Origin: Solibacillus sp. R5-41
GTDB lineage: Bacteria > Bacillota > Bacilli > Bacillales_A > Planococcaceae
Assembly (NCBI RefSeq): GCF_002736105.1
Contig: NZ_CP024123.1
Location: forward strand, 2,782,001-2,846,000
Length of the DNA: 64,000 bases
Direction: 5' to 3'
Part shown: one piece after another, positions 35,080-46,075 of the stretch
Position numbering within the stretch: the first letter of the stretch is position 1
Layout: each line of letters opens with the position of its first letter
The notes under the pieces: generated by a model
The model's database searches: none
Told to the model about the DNA's origin: nothing
Seen by the model: only the letters and a program-made list of their open reading frames with translations
Made by a program: the position numbers and the translations under genes

Positions 35080-35931
35080 TTAATTCGTTGCATTTTTATC
35101 AATATACTGATTTAAAAAAGGTTTAATAATTTGTCTTGCAAGAGCTGAGTACTCTCTTTTACTATCCATATAATTAATTAGGAACTGAAATTCACTTTTT
35201 ATTTTATCTTCCCAATCATTGACTAGTTCAATGTCTTTTTCGTTTAGTTTGTCAATTTGGACAAGAAACCATTTGATTAAATCTATTTTTTGCTTAATTT
35301 CTTTGGCAACCTGTTCTCTTGCATCGACCAAATCTTTTCTTCTTAGACCATAGGTATCAATTGATACAATTCCCATAAAACTTAATCCTTCAACAGTTCC
35401 ATCTTCATTAAATTTTAAGTGTTCGTCAGGTTTGTCTATACAAGGGTGTAAAAGTAGCCTTTTTTCATAATATTCATATCCCGGTTGTATGGCTCTATTT
35501 GACTCATTAATAATTGGAAATAAATTAGCTTTTCCTAGTAACTCGGTTTCATTAGAATCAATTTCTTGTGTTCTGCGTCTGTTACAATCAATACATGAGG
35601 GTAACAGATTTCCCCAATTTGATCCTAGCCAGTAGTATCCTGGTTTTTGTAAATGGCCGTTTACAAAAACCCCACCCTTCGGACGATAATGTTCCACATC
35701 AACTGGATGTACTCTAGCGTAATTACTTTCACAATAAGCACATTTCTTGTGAAAAAGTGAATTAAACGCTAATTTTATTGATGGATCTTTATATACTTCA
35801 TAAGGAAATGACTTTGTTTTATTACCATCTTTAGAATAGAATTTAGTTGCAAGGTTAGCTTCCTTTATACCTTTTCCATTGCTTGTTAAAATATTTGGTG
35901 GATTAATTTTATTTCGATCAACAAAAATCAT
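35080..35931 (-). CDS. HNH endonuclease (PtuB-like)
   Basis: The protein has 283 residues. The HNH nuclease shows C64-A-Y-C67, D78-V-E80-H81-Y-R-P-K, then W106-G-N108 and C113-I-D-C116: two Cys pairs for structural zinc, with His81 as the catalytic-type histidine and Asn108. This is the arrangement of the small HNH subunit in Septu and retron-Ec78-like systems, where it cuts DNA or RNA after the ATPase senses phage. The start lies 2 nt after the stop of the ATPase gene, so the two are co-translated. The active site is complete here, unlike in its partner. Confidence 0.82.
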   Translation of the reverse strand: MIFVDRNKINPPNILTSNGKGIKEANLATKFYSKDGNKTKSFPYEVYKDPSIKLAFNSLFHKKCAYCESNYARVHPVDVEHYRPKGGVFVNGHLQKPGYYWLGSNWGNLLPSCIDCNRRRTQEIDSNETELLGKANLFPIINESNRAIQPGYEYYEKRLLLHPCIDKPDEHLKFNEDGTVEGLSFMGIVSIDTYGLRRKDLVDAREQVAKEIKQKIDLIKWFLVQIDKLNEKDIELVNDWEDKIKSEFQFLINYMDSKREYSALARQIIKPFLNQYIDKNATN

Positions 35932-35933
35932 AT

Positions 35934-38159
35934 CTATTCACCTTTATAATCCAATGAGGAAATAATGTTTGAAATTCTTTGAACTGTTTCTTCTTTTAAA
36001 GAATTAATTTCACCACGTTTTATGGTTTCTTTTTCTTTTGCAAGAAACTGATCAATAGCTTTATACATTAGTTGGTCTCGCGGAGTTTCTCCTAATAATT
36101 TCATCTCTTCTAGTTCCCCTTGTATGTTCTCTAGTTCGTTTCGATTATCCTCTGTCAAAAAGCTTTCGGATAGAAGAAAATAATATCTATCAAATAATGT
36201 TTCTATATCAGGATCTATTGTACTTTTTAGACCAAAGTACGGAGATGTAAGTATTTGATCTACCCGCAAAGCCTCAGGGGAAGGTAAATTCTCTATTGAT
36301 GATAATCTGTGGTGCTTATCTCTCCTCAAAACCATTATTTCGTCTTTCATCAAGCTTCTAAGTACAAGAGGTTCATGACTTGTTGCAATGAATTGAATAC
36401 GAGGGAAAGTTTCTTTAAGTTTTTTTACTATTTGCATCTTCCAACGGGGATGTAAATGAACGTCCAATTCATCTAATAGAACAATTCCTTGAGCATATTC
36501 ACTATCTTGCCATATTTCTTGTAAGACCATCATTATATCGCAAGCAAGGGCAAGGATTGATTGGTATCCGTCACTTAATTCATATAATGTTGTTTTTGTT
36601 CCAAACAATGTTACTAAGATTTCTCTCTTACCTGTAGTTTTATTAAGTCTTCTTATGAACCTATAATTTTCATCTATTGCAAACAACCTCTTAATTGTAT
36701 CAACTGCGTCTTTAAATTTCCTTACACTTAACTTAGATAACCATAACTCGGCATCTACCAATGAAGAAGTAGGGTTAAATAGGTTATCACATCTAATAGC
36801 CCTATTCCTATTAACGACAGTATCTGATCCAGTATTTGAAGAGAGTAGTCGTGTTGAACCATACCCCATCAGTAAAACAGGTGCGTCTTCAATATTTCTT
36901 TTAAATTCAGCATTCTCTTTATTAAAAAATAGCTCTACCGGTTCTTTTCTCCCGGAAAGATAGACTTTAACATATCCGGATTTAGACTTTTTGTATAAAA
37001 AACTCCTAGCATCTAAGTTACTAATTTTATTTCTACTAGTTCTATCCATAAGTGCTAATGCAATAGCTTTAAGTATCGTACTTTTACCTGTGCTATTTTC
37101 TCCTAAAATTAAAAACCATGGAGCATTCCCCTCGTTGTTAGGAGATATGTCGATTGTTAGATTTTCAATCGTTTTAAAATTCTTTATCTCAACTTTTTCA
37201 ATATAGACCGATTTTTTAAAATATAAATGGAGCTTACTCTTATTATTTAGATCATAGCTATCCCCTCTGATTAAATAATCATTATAGTTAACTAGTGAAT
37301 CCTGCTGTTTTTTACCTATTGGTGGAAGTTGATTAGTCTTCATTATTTTTGTCCATTCATTACTAAATGATAAATTATTTAGTAAATCTATGTTTTCCAT
37401 CAAAACATGTATAATAAATTGCCTTTTCATTAATAAAAATGGTTCGCTCTCACCTTTAAATAGTTTCAGTAAACGACGTTCATACTCAACTATGATGGGG
37501 TACTGATTATTATTCTTATGCTGTTTGAACTCAGTGATTAGTTCGGTCATTACAAACTTAAGTTGTAAAATTTCTTCATTCCTTAGTTCTAGAAGTTCTT
37601 GCCTATTCAACCCGTAAATATCAATAGTTAATCTTCCTCGTTTTGTATCACTTATCATCAAACCTGTATTAAAATCATAGAAAAAATGTTTTTCGGGTTG
37701 GTCATTACATGGATCTATAAGAAGTGGCTCTTCTTTTTGTAAATCAATCCCAGTAGTATAAGGTAGTGCTCTCTCTCCTTTTATAGGAAATAAATTACTC
37801 TTATGTTTATTACACTCTTTACAACATAGGTATAAATTTGACCAATCATATCGTAACCACCAGTAGTGTTCTTCACTTATTTTACCTTTAAGGTCCATAG
37901 CCTTTATACTGGGTCTAAATCGTTCAACTGCAGAGGTTTTCTTGTTAATTAGACGTTTTTCACAAAAAGCACATTTATTGAAAAAGGCTACCATTAGCAA
38001 ATCAAGTATTGGACTATTTATTTGATACTTTGGTTTAAAATAAATGTTATCTCGTAACTTGGAATCTTGACTATAGAAAGTATTTAATCGCATATTTTCG
38101 TAATTAATTTCCTCAAGATTAAAGAATTCTGGTTCCTTAGGGCGTGTAAGACCTATCAT
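35934..38159 (-). CDS. HNH-like/AAA ATPase fusion (PtuA-like)
   Basis: The protein has 741 residues. Residues about 55-125 are an HNH-like domain with C63-x-x-C66, E79-R80-F-R-P, N108 and C113-x-x-C116 at almost the same spacing as in the downstream nuclease, but with Arg where that has the key His, so it is probably catalytically dead. Residues 320-660 are an SMC/RecF-type AAA_21 ATPase: Walker A ILGENSTGKST (K359), and YELSDGYQSILALACDI, then Walker B GIVLLDELDVHLHPRWK with the H-loop FIATSHEP. Septu PtuA is the closest known arrangement; the N-terminal domain is unusual. Confidence 0.82.
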   Translation of the reverse strand: MIGLTRPKEPEFFNLEEINYENMRLNTFYSQDSKLRDNIYFKPKYQINSPILDLLMVAFFNKCAFCEKRLINKKTSAVERFRPSIKAMDLKGKISEEHYWWLRYDWSNLYLCCKECNKHKSNLFPIKGERALPYTTGIDLQKEEPLLIDPCNDQPEKHFFYDFNTGLMISDTKRGRLTIDIYGLNRQELLELRNEEILQLKFVMTELITEFKQHKNNNQYPIIVEYERRLLKLFKGESEPFLLMKRQFIIHVLMENIDLLNNLSFSNEWTKIMKTNQLPPIGKKQQDSLVNYNDYLIRGDSYDLNNKSKLHLYFKKSVYIEKVEIKNFKTIENLTIDISPNNEGNAPWFLILGENSTGKSTILKAIALALMDRTSRNKISNLDARSFLYKKSKSGYVKVYLSGRKEPVELFFNKENAEFKRNIEDAPVLLMGYGSTRLLSSNTGSDTVVNRNRAIRCDNLFNPTSSLVDAELWLSKLSVRKFKDAVDTIKRLFAIDENYRFIRRLNKTTGKREILVTLFGTKTTLYELSDGYQSILALACDIMMVLQEIWQDSEYAQGIVLLDELDVHLHPRWKMQIVKKLKETFPRIQFIATSHEPLVLRSLMKDEIMVLRRDKHHRLSSIENLPSPEALRVDQILTSPYFGLKSTIDPDIETLFDRYYFLLSESFLTEDNRNELENIQGELEEMKLLGETPRDQLMYKAIDQFLAKEKETIKRGEINSLKEETVQRISNIISSLDYKGE

Positions 38160-38526
38160 CTATTTCATCCTTTTTTTACTTTTTTCATACAGTTTCACGC
38201 GAAAACTATTTAGGGATACTGTGTGGTAAAAGTTAGTAATATATTAGTAAATATACTAACACATTATGCTAAAATTAGACATAATCGCAAAATACTTTGT
38301 GATTTCTGTCTGTTTTCATAGTCAGGTAAAGTCTCAACTAAATCGAATTAAGAAAGTTGATGTATCTAATTAAAAAACGGGGCTAGAGTTGAACAAGAGT
38401 TTAAACTATTTTAACCCAAAATTGTGTAGTATCACACTTAAGCTAACGGAGGTTTTAATTGTAGAAGATGCAGAAATCGCAAACCCAGACGTTTTGAACA
38501 ATGATTTATCAAAATGAATTAAAAAA
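38160..38526. other. Gene-free stretch inside the element
   Basis: It contains a palindrome GTTAGTA / TACTAAC at 38,232-38,260 upstream of the Septu-like operon (possible operator). A + strand scrap near 38,448-38,518 reads LIVEDAEIANPDVLNNDLSK and stop behind GGAGG but with no proper start, perhaps a remnant. Confidence 0.4.
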
Positions 38527-39474
38527 CTATGAATATATTAACTTTAATGATAGTTGTTCTACGATAGGTAAATCATAGAATTCAGAAGAAGGAATCATAT
38601 GTATTTGTTGTTCATTTACACCTATTTGTTTTAATTGTTTTCTAAACATATCGATTTCATTTTCACAATAATAATAAATGTTCCATTTCACATCTTCCCC
38701 AATACTTTCCTTTATTTCTTTGAAATATGGTAAATCCACAGCACTTAGAGAATGACCAATAATCAATATTTTATCAATAGAATCGTAATTTAATGAGAAT
38801 AATAGAGGCATATTTTCCTTTACGTCCTTATATGTATTGGAACAATATTCAGCTAATATTTCATATATAGGCGAGCTTTGTTCATCCCCTTTATTTTGAG
38901 ATTCGCTACATTTTTTATTGAAATAAGCGATTCTATCTAAATTTGAATGTCCTAACACCAAATCGTCGTCAGAATTTACAACACCATGTATATGTAAAAC
39001 TCTATCTTTTTTAATACTGTAGACTTCTTCTAATGTAGTAGTGTAGTTAAAGTTTATAAATATATCAGGACTGCTTTCTTTGATAAAAGTAGTTTTTTTA
39101 TTCGCACCATCTAACTCTTGACTTACTTCTTCAATCCAATCTTTCAAATAGATAGTTAATTTTTCAATATAGTTGAATTCTTCTCCAAAATGATAACTTA
39201 AAGTATCTTCTATACCAACATTGCCACTTTCTAATCCTAAATCTGTATTTTGATACATTTTTTCATAGAGAGTATCTTCATGTATATTAGCTAAATTAAA
39301 TTCGATATCATTCCAAAGGAATTTTTTTAATCCCTCTCCCCACAAAGTATATTTTTCTTCAAACTCGTTTAAAAAAATAGTATGATGTTCTTTTAAAAAC
39401 ATACGGAAATTCCAATAATGCGTAGGCAAACCATGCCCTAAATCAAAACCATTTCCAATAATAAATAAATTCAT
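38527..39474 (-). CDS. AbiH-family abortive infection protein
   Basis: The protein has 315 residues and the AbiH entry MNLFIIGNGFDLGHGLPTHY, a nucleotide-binding-like loop (G-N-G-F-D) seen in all AbiH proteins. Later come SPDIFINFNYTTTLEEVYSI, VLHIHGVVNSDDDLVLGHSN and ILIIGHSLSAVDLPYFKEI, all family marks. AbiH was found in lactococci as a single-gene phage resistance determinant; its mechanism is not known. The start is the ATG at 39474, 6 nt after GGAG; an ATG four codons upstream is weaker. Adjacent to the HEPN-type gene (89 nt). Confidence 0.85.
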   Translation of the reverse strand: MNLFIIGNGFDLGHGLPTHYWNFRMFLKEHHTIFLNEFEEKYTLWGEGLKKFLWNDIEFNLANIHEDTLYEKMYQNTDLGLESGNVGIEDTLSYHFGEEFNYIEKLTIYLKDWIEEVSQELDGANKKTTFIKESSPDIFINFNYTTTLEEVYSIKKDRVLHIHGVVNSDDDLVLGHSNLDRIAYFNKKCSESQNKGDEQSSPIYEILAEYCSNTYKDVKENMPLLFSLNYDSIDKILIIGHSLSAVDLPYFKEIKESIGEDVKWNIYYYCENEIDMFRKQLKQIGVNEQQIHMIPSSEFYDLPIVEQLSLKLIYS

Positions 39475-39563
39475 TTTTCTCTCCATCTCTTATTTATAAA
39501 TTTTCCAAGAAATACTTACTTAATCATTCAGGTAATGTTACTTTTTCCTTTAGGTTGATAATA

Positions 39564-41195
39564 TTACTCCAATTTTTGTTGTGCTTCGTCGAATATTAAG
39601 TCGAAGCAGTCATTAATTAATTTATTAATACAATAATAGATGAGAGCATTTTCACTTTTTAATCCGATCTCCCCATATAGTATACCTGCACTCAAATTAT
39701 GCGCTATCCTGTTTCTAAATTTAGACAAACCCAAATATTCATCACTATTTAAAATTCTTTTAACAGTATTTAATACTTCATCATTACTGTTAAAAGTGAC
39801 CGATTTCAAGTCTTTAAAGTATTTTAAATTTTCTATACCTCTTGTAGAAGCATAATACTGTGAAAATTTATCAAACGTAGCATAAATTCTAGACATACTA
39901 GCATTTATAAACATTCGCTTGTCAATAAAACCCGAGATATCTATTCCTAAAACATCATTCCAATATCCTACAAAAGTATTATTTTCTAATCTATAAACAT
40001 CAAAAATACATTTTTGTATTTCTTCAAGTCTAAAGAAAATATCCCACAAGATTTGAAGTTCCAAATTATTTTTTTTATTTCCTTTTGGAAGTTTAAGTAA
40101 AATATTGAAAACTGCCTTTTTCTTTAAATCAATCCCTTTAATATTAAATTTCTCATTCATCTGTATCTCATGTAAAGTATGCTTTTCATATTCATTCTTC
40201 ATCGGAATCTGTAAACTATCAAATTGATTACAACTTATCTTAGCATCCTTAACAATTTCTAATAAAACCGAATATAATTGCTCTATTGCCAAAATAGTTT
40301 TACTTACTTTGGGTTTTAGATAAACACCATCAAAGGAGTTAGCACTTTTTTCCATAAATAATTTTTTAGCATTCCTATCCGATGATTTTCTATTTATTTC
40401 TTGAATATGAATAGAAGCATTATGAGTATTATTATTTCTGATAGAACTAATATGCTTGGTACTATTTTGAATATAACTAAATAGCTCTTTATAAATTGGT
40501 GTAGTTTTTTCATCTAATTCCTTAGAAAGAAAATCGATTATTTTATAAGTTTTATTCGCCTCTATTTTACTTTTGAATTTGAATCCATATTTCAAACCTA
40601 TATATACTACTAATCTTTCAAATGCATACCATATAGCTTCGATGGCGTTATAAAAGAAAAACCTTGCCGAATAAAAAGGGCGATCCTCTTTAGTTTTATT
40701 AACTTCAAGGGTAATATCAAAAAGAGCTAAATCTTGGCATGCTCTCACAAGGAAATAATGAATATCCTCTATTAAATTTACTATAAATCCAAAGTTAGTT
40801 GGCTTTTCTGGAATTGCGGTTTTTCCTTCTTTAATCATATAGTTTACAACAAAATCATCTATATCAATCTCTGTAAACATTTTCTTTTCAAAAAGATAAT
40901 TTAGTCTATCCCCTTCTTCTTTTCTAATATTTCCAAAAGAAATAGATTTTGAAAATTTCAGGAAGTGTTCTAGTTGAATTTTTTCGTTAAAGTAAAACAA
41001 TTCTTCAATCTCATCTCTATTAAAAAAACCATTAAAATTATCTTCTTCCAATTTTTCTAGGTGTACCTCACAACCATTAAAGCATTCTACTATATCCCCT
41101 TTAAGCATACGAATTGAAAATTCATTACACTCTGTACACAAAATTTTTCTATAAAATTTTGTGAAATCACTTTTTGTAAAGTCAAGATTGATCAT
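39564..41195 (-). CDS. Zinc-ribbon protein with two HEPN-type motifs, unknown function
   Basis: A 543-residue protein without a recognised overall family. The N-terminus has four Cys (C20-T-E-C23 and C38-F-N-G-C42), probably a zinc ribbon. Two R-x4-H motifs of HEPN type occur: R253-N-N-N-T-H258 and R494-N-R-I-A-H499, each in a helical context (YIQNSTKHISSIRNNNTHNA; EYLGLSKFRNRIAHNLSAGI). HEPN domains are RNases in many toxin-antitoxin and abortive systems. AGGAGG ribosome site. It lies between AbiH and the broken Avs-like gene. Confidence 0.65.
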   Translation of the reverse strand: MINLDFTKSDFTKFYRKILCTECNEFSIRMLKGDIVECFNGCEVHLEKLEEDNFNGFFNRDEIEELFYFNEKIQLEHFLKFSKSISFGNIRKEEGDRLNYLFEKKMFTEIDIDDFVVNYMIKEGKTAIPEKPTNFGFIVNLIEDIHYFLVRACQDLALFDITLEVNKTKEDRPFYSARFFFYNAIEAIWYAFERLVVYIGLKYGFKFKSKIEANKTYKIIDFLSKELDEKTTPIYKELFSYIQNSTKHISSIRNNNTHNASIHIQEINRKSSDRNAKKLFMEKSANSFDGVYLKPKVSKTILAIEQLYSVLLEIVKDAKISCNQFDSLQIPMKNEYEKHTLHEIQMNEKFNIKGIDLKKKAVFNILLKLPKGNKKNNLELQILWDIFFRLEEIQKCIFDVYRLENNTFVGYWNDVLGIDISGFIDKRMFINASMSRIYATFDKFSQYYASTRGIENLKYFKDLKSVTFNSNDEVLNTVKRILNSDEYLGLSKFRNRIAHNLSAGILYGEIGLKSENALIYYCINKLINDCFDLIFDEAQQKLE

Positions 41196-41384
41196 AAAAT
41201 AATTCCTCCTAGCAAATAGCTTTCTTAATAAACTTCATTAAATTAAAAATTAATAGAAATATGCAATTTTATAAAAAATAGTGATTCGATATTTATGGAT
41301 TAATAAAAAAGGAGCATTATTTAATGCCCCTCTATATATCTTTTAATGTCATTAGCTAATAATTTATAGTACCTGCTTCCCCTT

Positions 41385-44300
41385 TTAAACAATAGACTCT
41401 CGTAACATAAACCCAACAGTAGAACCTCTATTAACTAAAAAGTTCAAAATAGTTATTACCTTATTGCGTAAAGCAGGGGTTCTTTTGAAAATCAATCGAT
41501 TTTCTTCTATATATCGCTGCATGTACTCTTCTATATAATATTCTGTATTTACTTCTAATTTTTTATGTTCTAAATGTGAATTATTTTTAATAATCACATA
41601 CAACCATTCAATTCCTTGTGATAAGAAATTATAACCGACACTATTTAAAACTTTACTGATAGAGTACAAAACACTCGGCTTAAAACCAATTTCATAACTC
41701 ATATGCCTGAAGAATAAATGTCTTTCTTCCTTTAAAGAATGCCAAGATTTCATTTTTTCGCCCCACCAAGGGAACGCAAATAAATATGTTCTTACAATTT
41801 TATCAATATCATCGTAATATTCTCTAGAAGATATATCTCTGTCTCTTTGTTCAGTTTGCCTACATAGAGAAATTACAACCGGTTGTAATTGACTCCATAT
41901 ATTCCAAAAATCATCATATTTATTGACTTTATCTTGAATAAAAATAATGTCTCTTAAAAGCCATTCAAAAACTTCAACATTATTGATATTTGAAGATAAA
42001 TGCTTTATAAGTCTTTTTTGCTCTAATAGTGGAATAGACATAATATATTCCGCCAACCACTGGATATATTTCATCTCAACTTCTATATTTCTTTTTAAAT
42101 CATCTCTTCTCTTACGCTCTTCCTTAAATAATGTTTCCCAAATAACCTTTCCAATTTCAATTGTCATATCCCTTGTTTCTTCATGAAACGGAGATAAGCA
42201 CATACTCAAACTTAGTAGTTCAGAATAATTTAATGTTGAGAAATCGTCCGGAACAAAACATGACCTATTTAAAATAGAATAAATTGTCTGCTTATGCTGA
42301 TTTAAAAATTCATTTTGTGTAATTCCATTATAAATTTTAACTGATAAATCATAAATGGACTTCAATTCCATATAACAACTGATAATCTCTAAAGATTTTA
42401 TGTCATTTAAATTCCACATTTTATTAGAAAATGCCTTAATTGCTACTTCATTAGAATCTAATATCAATAGTAGGAATATAAAAAACGATTCTTTTAAAAT
42501 CACATCATTTTGTGCTTCACTTATTATTAATGGTAAAACATCAATACATGCATCGATTCCTGTTCCAACTTGTTTCATATTAAATGTACCGATATTTGAA
42601 TTAATATAACCTAAAATATTCTCTAAACAGTAAATAGTTTCTTCCTCAGAAATCTCTTCCTTAAAATCTCTAAAAAGGACAACAAAGGTATATATAGGGG
42701 CATAATTTATTAATGAAAGAAAATTACTATCTTTACTTTCAAAAATTTCTTTAGCCTTATGAAAAGCTAGAGACGGATTTTCTTCATAATCACTATATTT
42801 TTCATATTCCGACAGATTTTCTTCAAACCTAAATTTTGCCCACATATTTAAATCTACGCCATTTAACCTTTCCTTACGTTCCTTACTTTGTTGATTTTGA
42901 ATTTCAGTTAATGACTTTGGTAATTCAGTAACCAATGGCATATAAATATCTCCATCTTTTTCAATGGAATTAGTAATGTCCGGCTTTAATTTTCTGATAT
43001 CCATTCTATAGTATGCAAATTGGAAAATTTCTTCAAATTGTTCTATTTTTTCGAAAACTTTATCAAGTTGGCTATACAAAATTTTATTTCTTTCCTCTAA
43101 AAATTCTGCTGATACTTCTTCTAAATTTAATTGATATTCAAGAATTACATCTTCTAGTATTTTCTTTCTAAAGGCTTGGTTATTAGTCCTTATTCTCTCA
43201 TCTGTATATAATTTATTAGCTGGAACTACATCTTTCAAAAAATTCGAGCTAAATTCATGAGAAGCTCGAATTTTATCTAATACAAAAATCTCTTTTGATG
43301 GAATTAAAATACATGCAATTTTAAATAACCTTTGAGGATATGCTTCCACTAAACTCACTACAACTGAGGTTAAGGCTGCTGATTTTGAACTCAATAATTT
43401 TATAGAAATATTCTCCAAAACATCTGGGATATCTTTTAGAACTAGTAATAACCATCTCTCTAATGCCATTAGAATACTTTCAAGTAAATTAGGGGCTGGA
43501 TGTGTACCTCTATGCATTAACCACAGGCGTTGACTAGCTATTTGCTCTATTTCTTTCCCATTAGGTAAAGTAATTTTTATTGTTAATGTTTCATCATACT
43601 TATTTACTAATTCTGAACTACAATAATCTTGAGTTATCTTATCGAACAAATTAATAATGAAATCTATTGTTTCCCAAGGGCTGGACTGTAATAATCTAAA
43701 TATAGGAGTTTGAAAAGCACTAGATGGATAATATTCGCGACTTGTTAAATCATTTAACCCAAAAGAATCTTCAATTTCATGAGAATTATAAAATACGTTC
43801 TTTTTTTTAAAAAACCAATATTTATTTGCTAAAGCAAAAATTAATTTTGGATTAGAGTCAGCTAAATTCCCACAATTATATACATTAGATAATGCTTGCT
43901 TACACAAATCATAATATTTATGCATATGATTGAAACTTGTATCTGCAGTTACCTCTTCTACGATGACAGATAGCTCGCCATCAATTTCCCAGGCACTTGA
44001 TAATATCACATTATTTATTTTCTCTATCTTTTTATCATTAAGCTTATAGGTTAAAGATTTTTCAGTTTTTACTTGTTCATATAAATATAATGCAATTAAT
44101 CCTGCATGCTTAGTTTCGATTCCTTTTACGTTATGCAAAGTCCAATTAAATAAGCATTCAGTTACTAACATTATATTTTGAGGATTCCATTTAATTGTTG
44201 TTAAATTTTCATTAATAAAATTAAAAGTATATCTCCATCCTGCACCAGTTGGTTTTGTAGATCTATACAGGTTTACTGACTTTTTTTCTTCAGAATTAAG

Positions 44301-46075
44301 AATTTTATCCCAAAAATTATTATTTATAATTCTACAAGTCGTATTTAATAAAAATAATGCTCTATAAAATAATTTATATTCATCTTTAGCTAGTATAGGT
44401 TCTATAAGATTTAATGAAATTTTGTAATCTTCAATACTCATCAAAGTTACCAAAATTTCATCTTGCCATATAGTAGAAACTTCATTAGAATAAAATATTT
44501 CAAGGATAAAATCTGTAATTCTTTCTGTTTCTTGTACTAGCTTCTCTTTAAGCCATAATCGCAGATTTTTCCTAACAATTAAACTATCTCCAACTTCTTC
44601 AAAGAAACTTTTGCAGTCAACTTTCTTCTTGTATAACCCTTCAAATATATGGTTTAATACAAGTTCTTCATAAATATCATGACTCAAAGAATATCCTCTC
44701 ATAGTTTCATCATAAAATAATATTTCATCTTCTTTAAGTCCCTCTATTGCTTCTGAATCATCATTTAGTTGATATTCATAATAATATTCACCTTTATTTG
44801 CACAAGATAGGACTATATTATAAATAGTTTATTCTCTACGAATCTCCAACTGTCTATAATAGTTTGTACTTTTAATTTTATATGTCCAGATGCTTTCTAT
44901 AAATTTTTCCATTGTAGAAATATCACTACTATTTTCACATGCAATCTCCATATATAATAAAAAAGATTACATATTAGATTTATATATGGCTCTTCTTTTG
45001 GAAGTAGGATATCTGAATCTTGTAATAAATTTTGTAATTCTATTTTTGTTAAAGTCTCTATCTTTAATTCTTGATAACCTGTCCCATATAAAAAAGTATT
45101 AATAAAATTATCTTTGTGTACTGTCCTAATTGTGAATATAATTTTCCACCCATATTTGATTAATAATTTCACAAACTCAATAAATGTATCTCGGTTATTC
45201 ATTATTAAGGTTTTTTCAGTTGAATCAATTAAACAAATTTTTCTCTCTGCATCTTTATACAGTTTTAAGTAATCCTCAAAAGTATAGTCTCCAAATTTCC
45301 TTGAAAATTCTGCAAAAGTAGTAACATCAAAATCTGTTGCTTTAAAAGCAATAGTAGCCCCGCTTTCATTTTCTAATAAGTCTTTTGCAAAACCTGACTT
45401 CCCAGAACCTCCATCACCATGAATAATTAAACATGGTTTCTCAGATTCATAAAAAGAAGTGGGATTGAATTTGTTATTTTTAATTTTAAGTTCTTGATTT
45501 TTATAGATTATAGTCGATTTTATATTTTCCAATTTATTTTGACTGTGAAGTTTAGTTTGAGCTAAATATCCCTTAATCCCCGAATCTGGATTAAAAAAAT
45601 AATCCCTAATAAGTTCTAATTCTGGCTTCATCAACATTATTTCAAAATTACTTTTGACTCGCCATTCCACTAAGATCTCTCTCTCAAGACCATATTCCTC
45701 AATTTCTTCTTGATATTTAGGTTTAACTGTATCTTTCTTGCTACTAGTACTTAGTTCTTTGTTTGTGTAAATTATAAATTTATCGATTTCAGGGTATTTA
45801 TTTTTTGCACCTTCAATTGCATTATTTAATTCCGTTTTTTTATCGGCAATACTTGTCGTTGCATCGTAATATTTCGCTTGAAATCCAATCCATTCGTCTC
45901 CAATTTTCACAGGTAAAGTTTCTACATATGGCTGATTAAAGTATCTAAATATTCCTGTTTCAATTTTAAACTCATTACAAAAGAGTATATACGAGAAATG
46001 TTCAAATGCGTCTCTAGTATTTACGGTAAACTTATATTGAAATACATTCCAGTTAATTGCTATATCTTTATACAT
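41385..46075 (-). pseudogene. Avs/AVAST-like STAND NTPase with nuclease domain, disrupted
   Basis: Read as one gene of about 1,560 codons. Residues 1-150 are a Mrr-like nuclease domain (IETGIF ... ETLPVKIGDEWIGFQAKYYD; Q-A-K at 66-68). A STAND ATPase follows: Walker A HGDGGSGKS (K226), Walker B RKICLIDSTEKT. The long C-terminal part (over 1,000 residues) is helical and repeat-like, as in phage-sensing Avs proteins. Two lesions break it. A run of six T (44,959-44,964) needs one more T to continue NLFLLYMEIACENSSDISTM, and an in-frame TAA sits at 44,829-44,831 (LEIRRE-stop-TIYNIVLS). The frame after it runs on without a break. Avs4-like by architecture, not proven. Confidence 0.8.
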
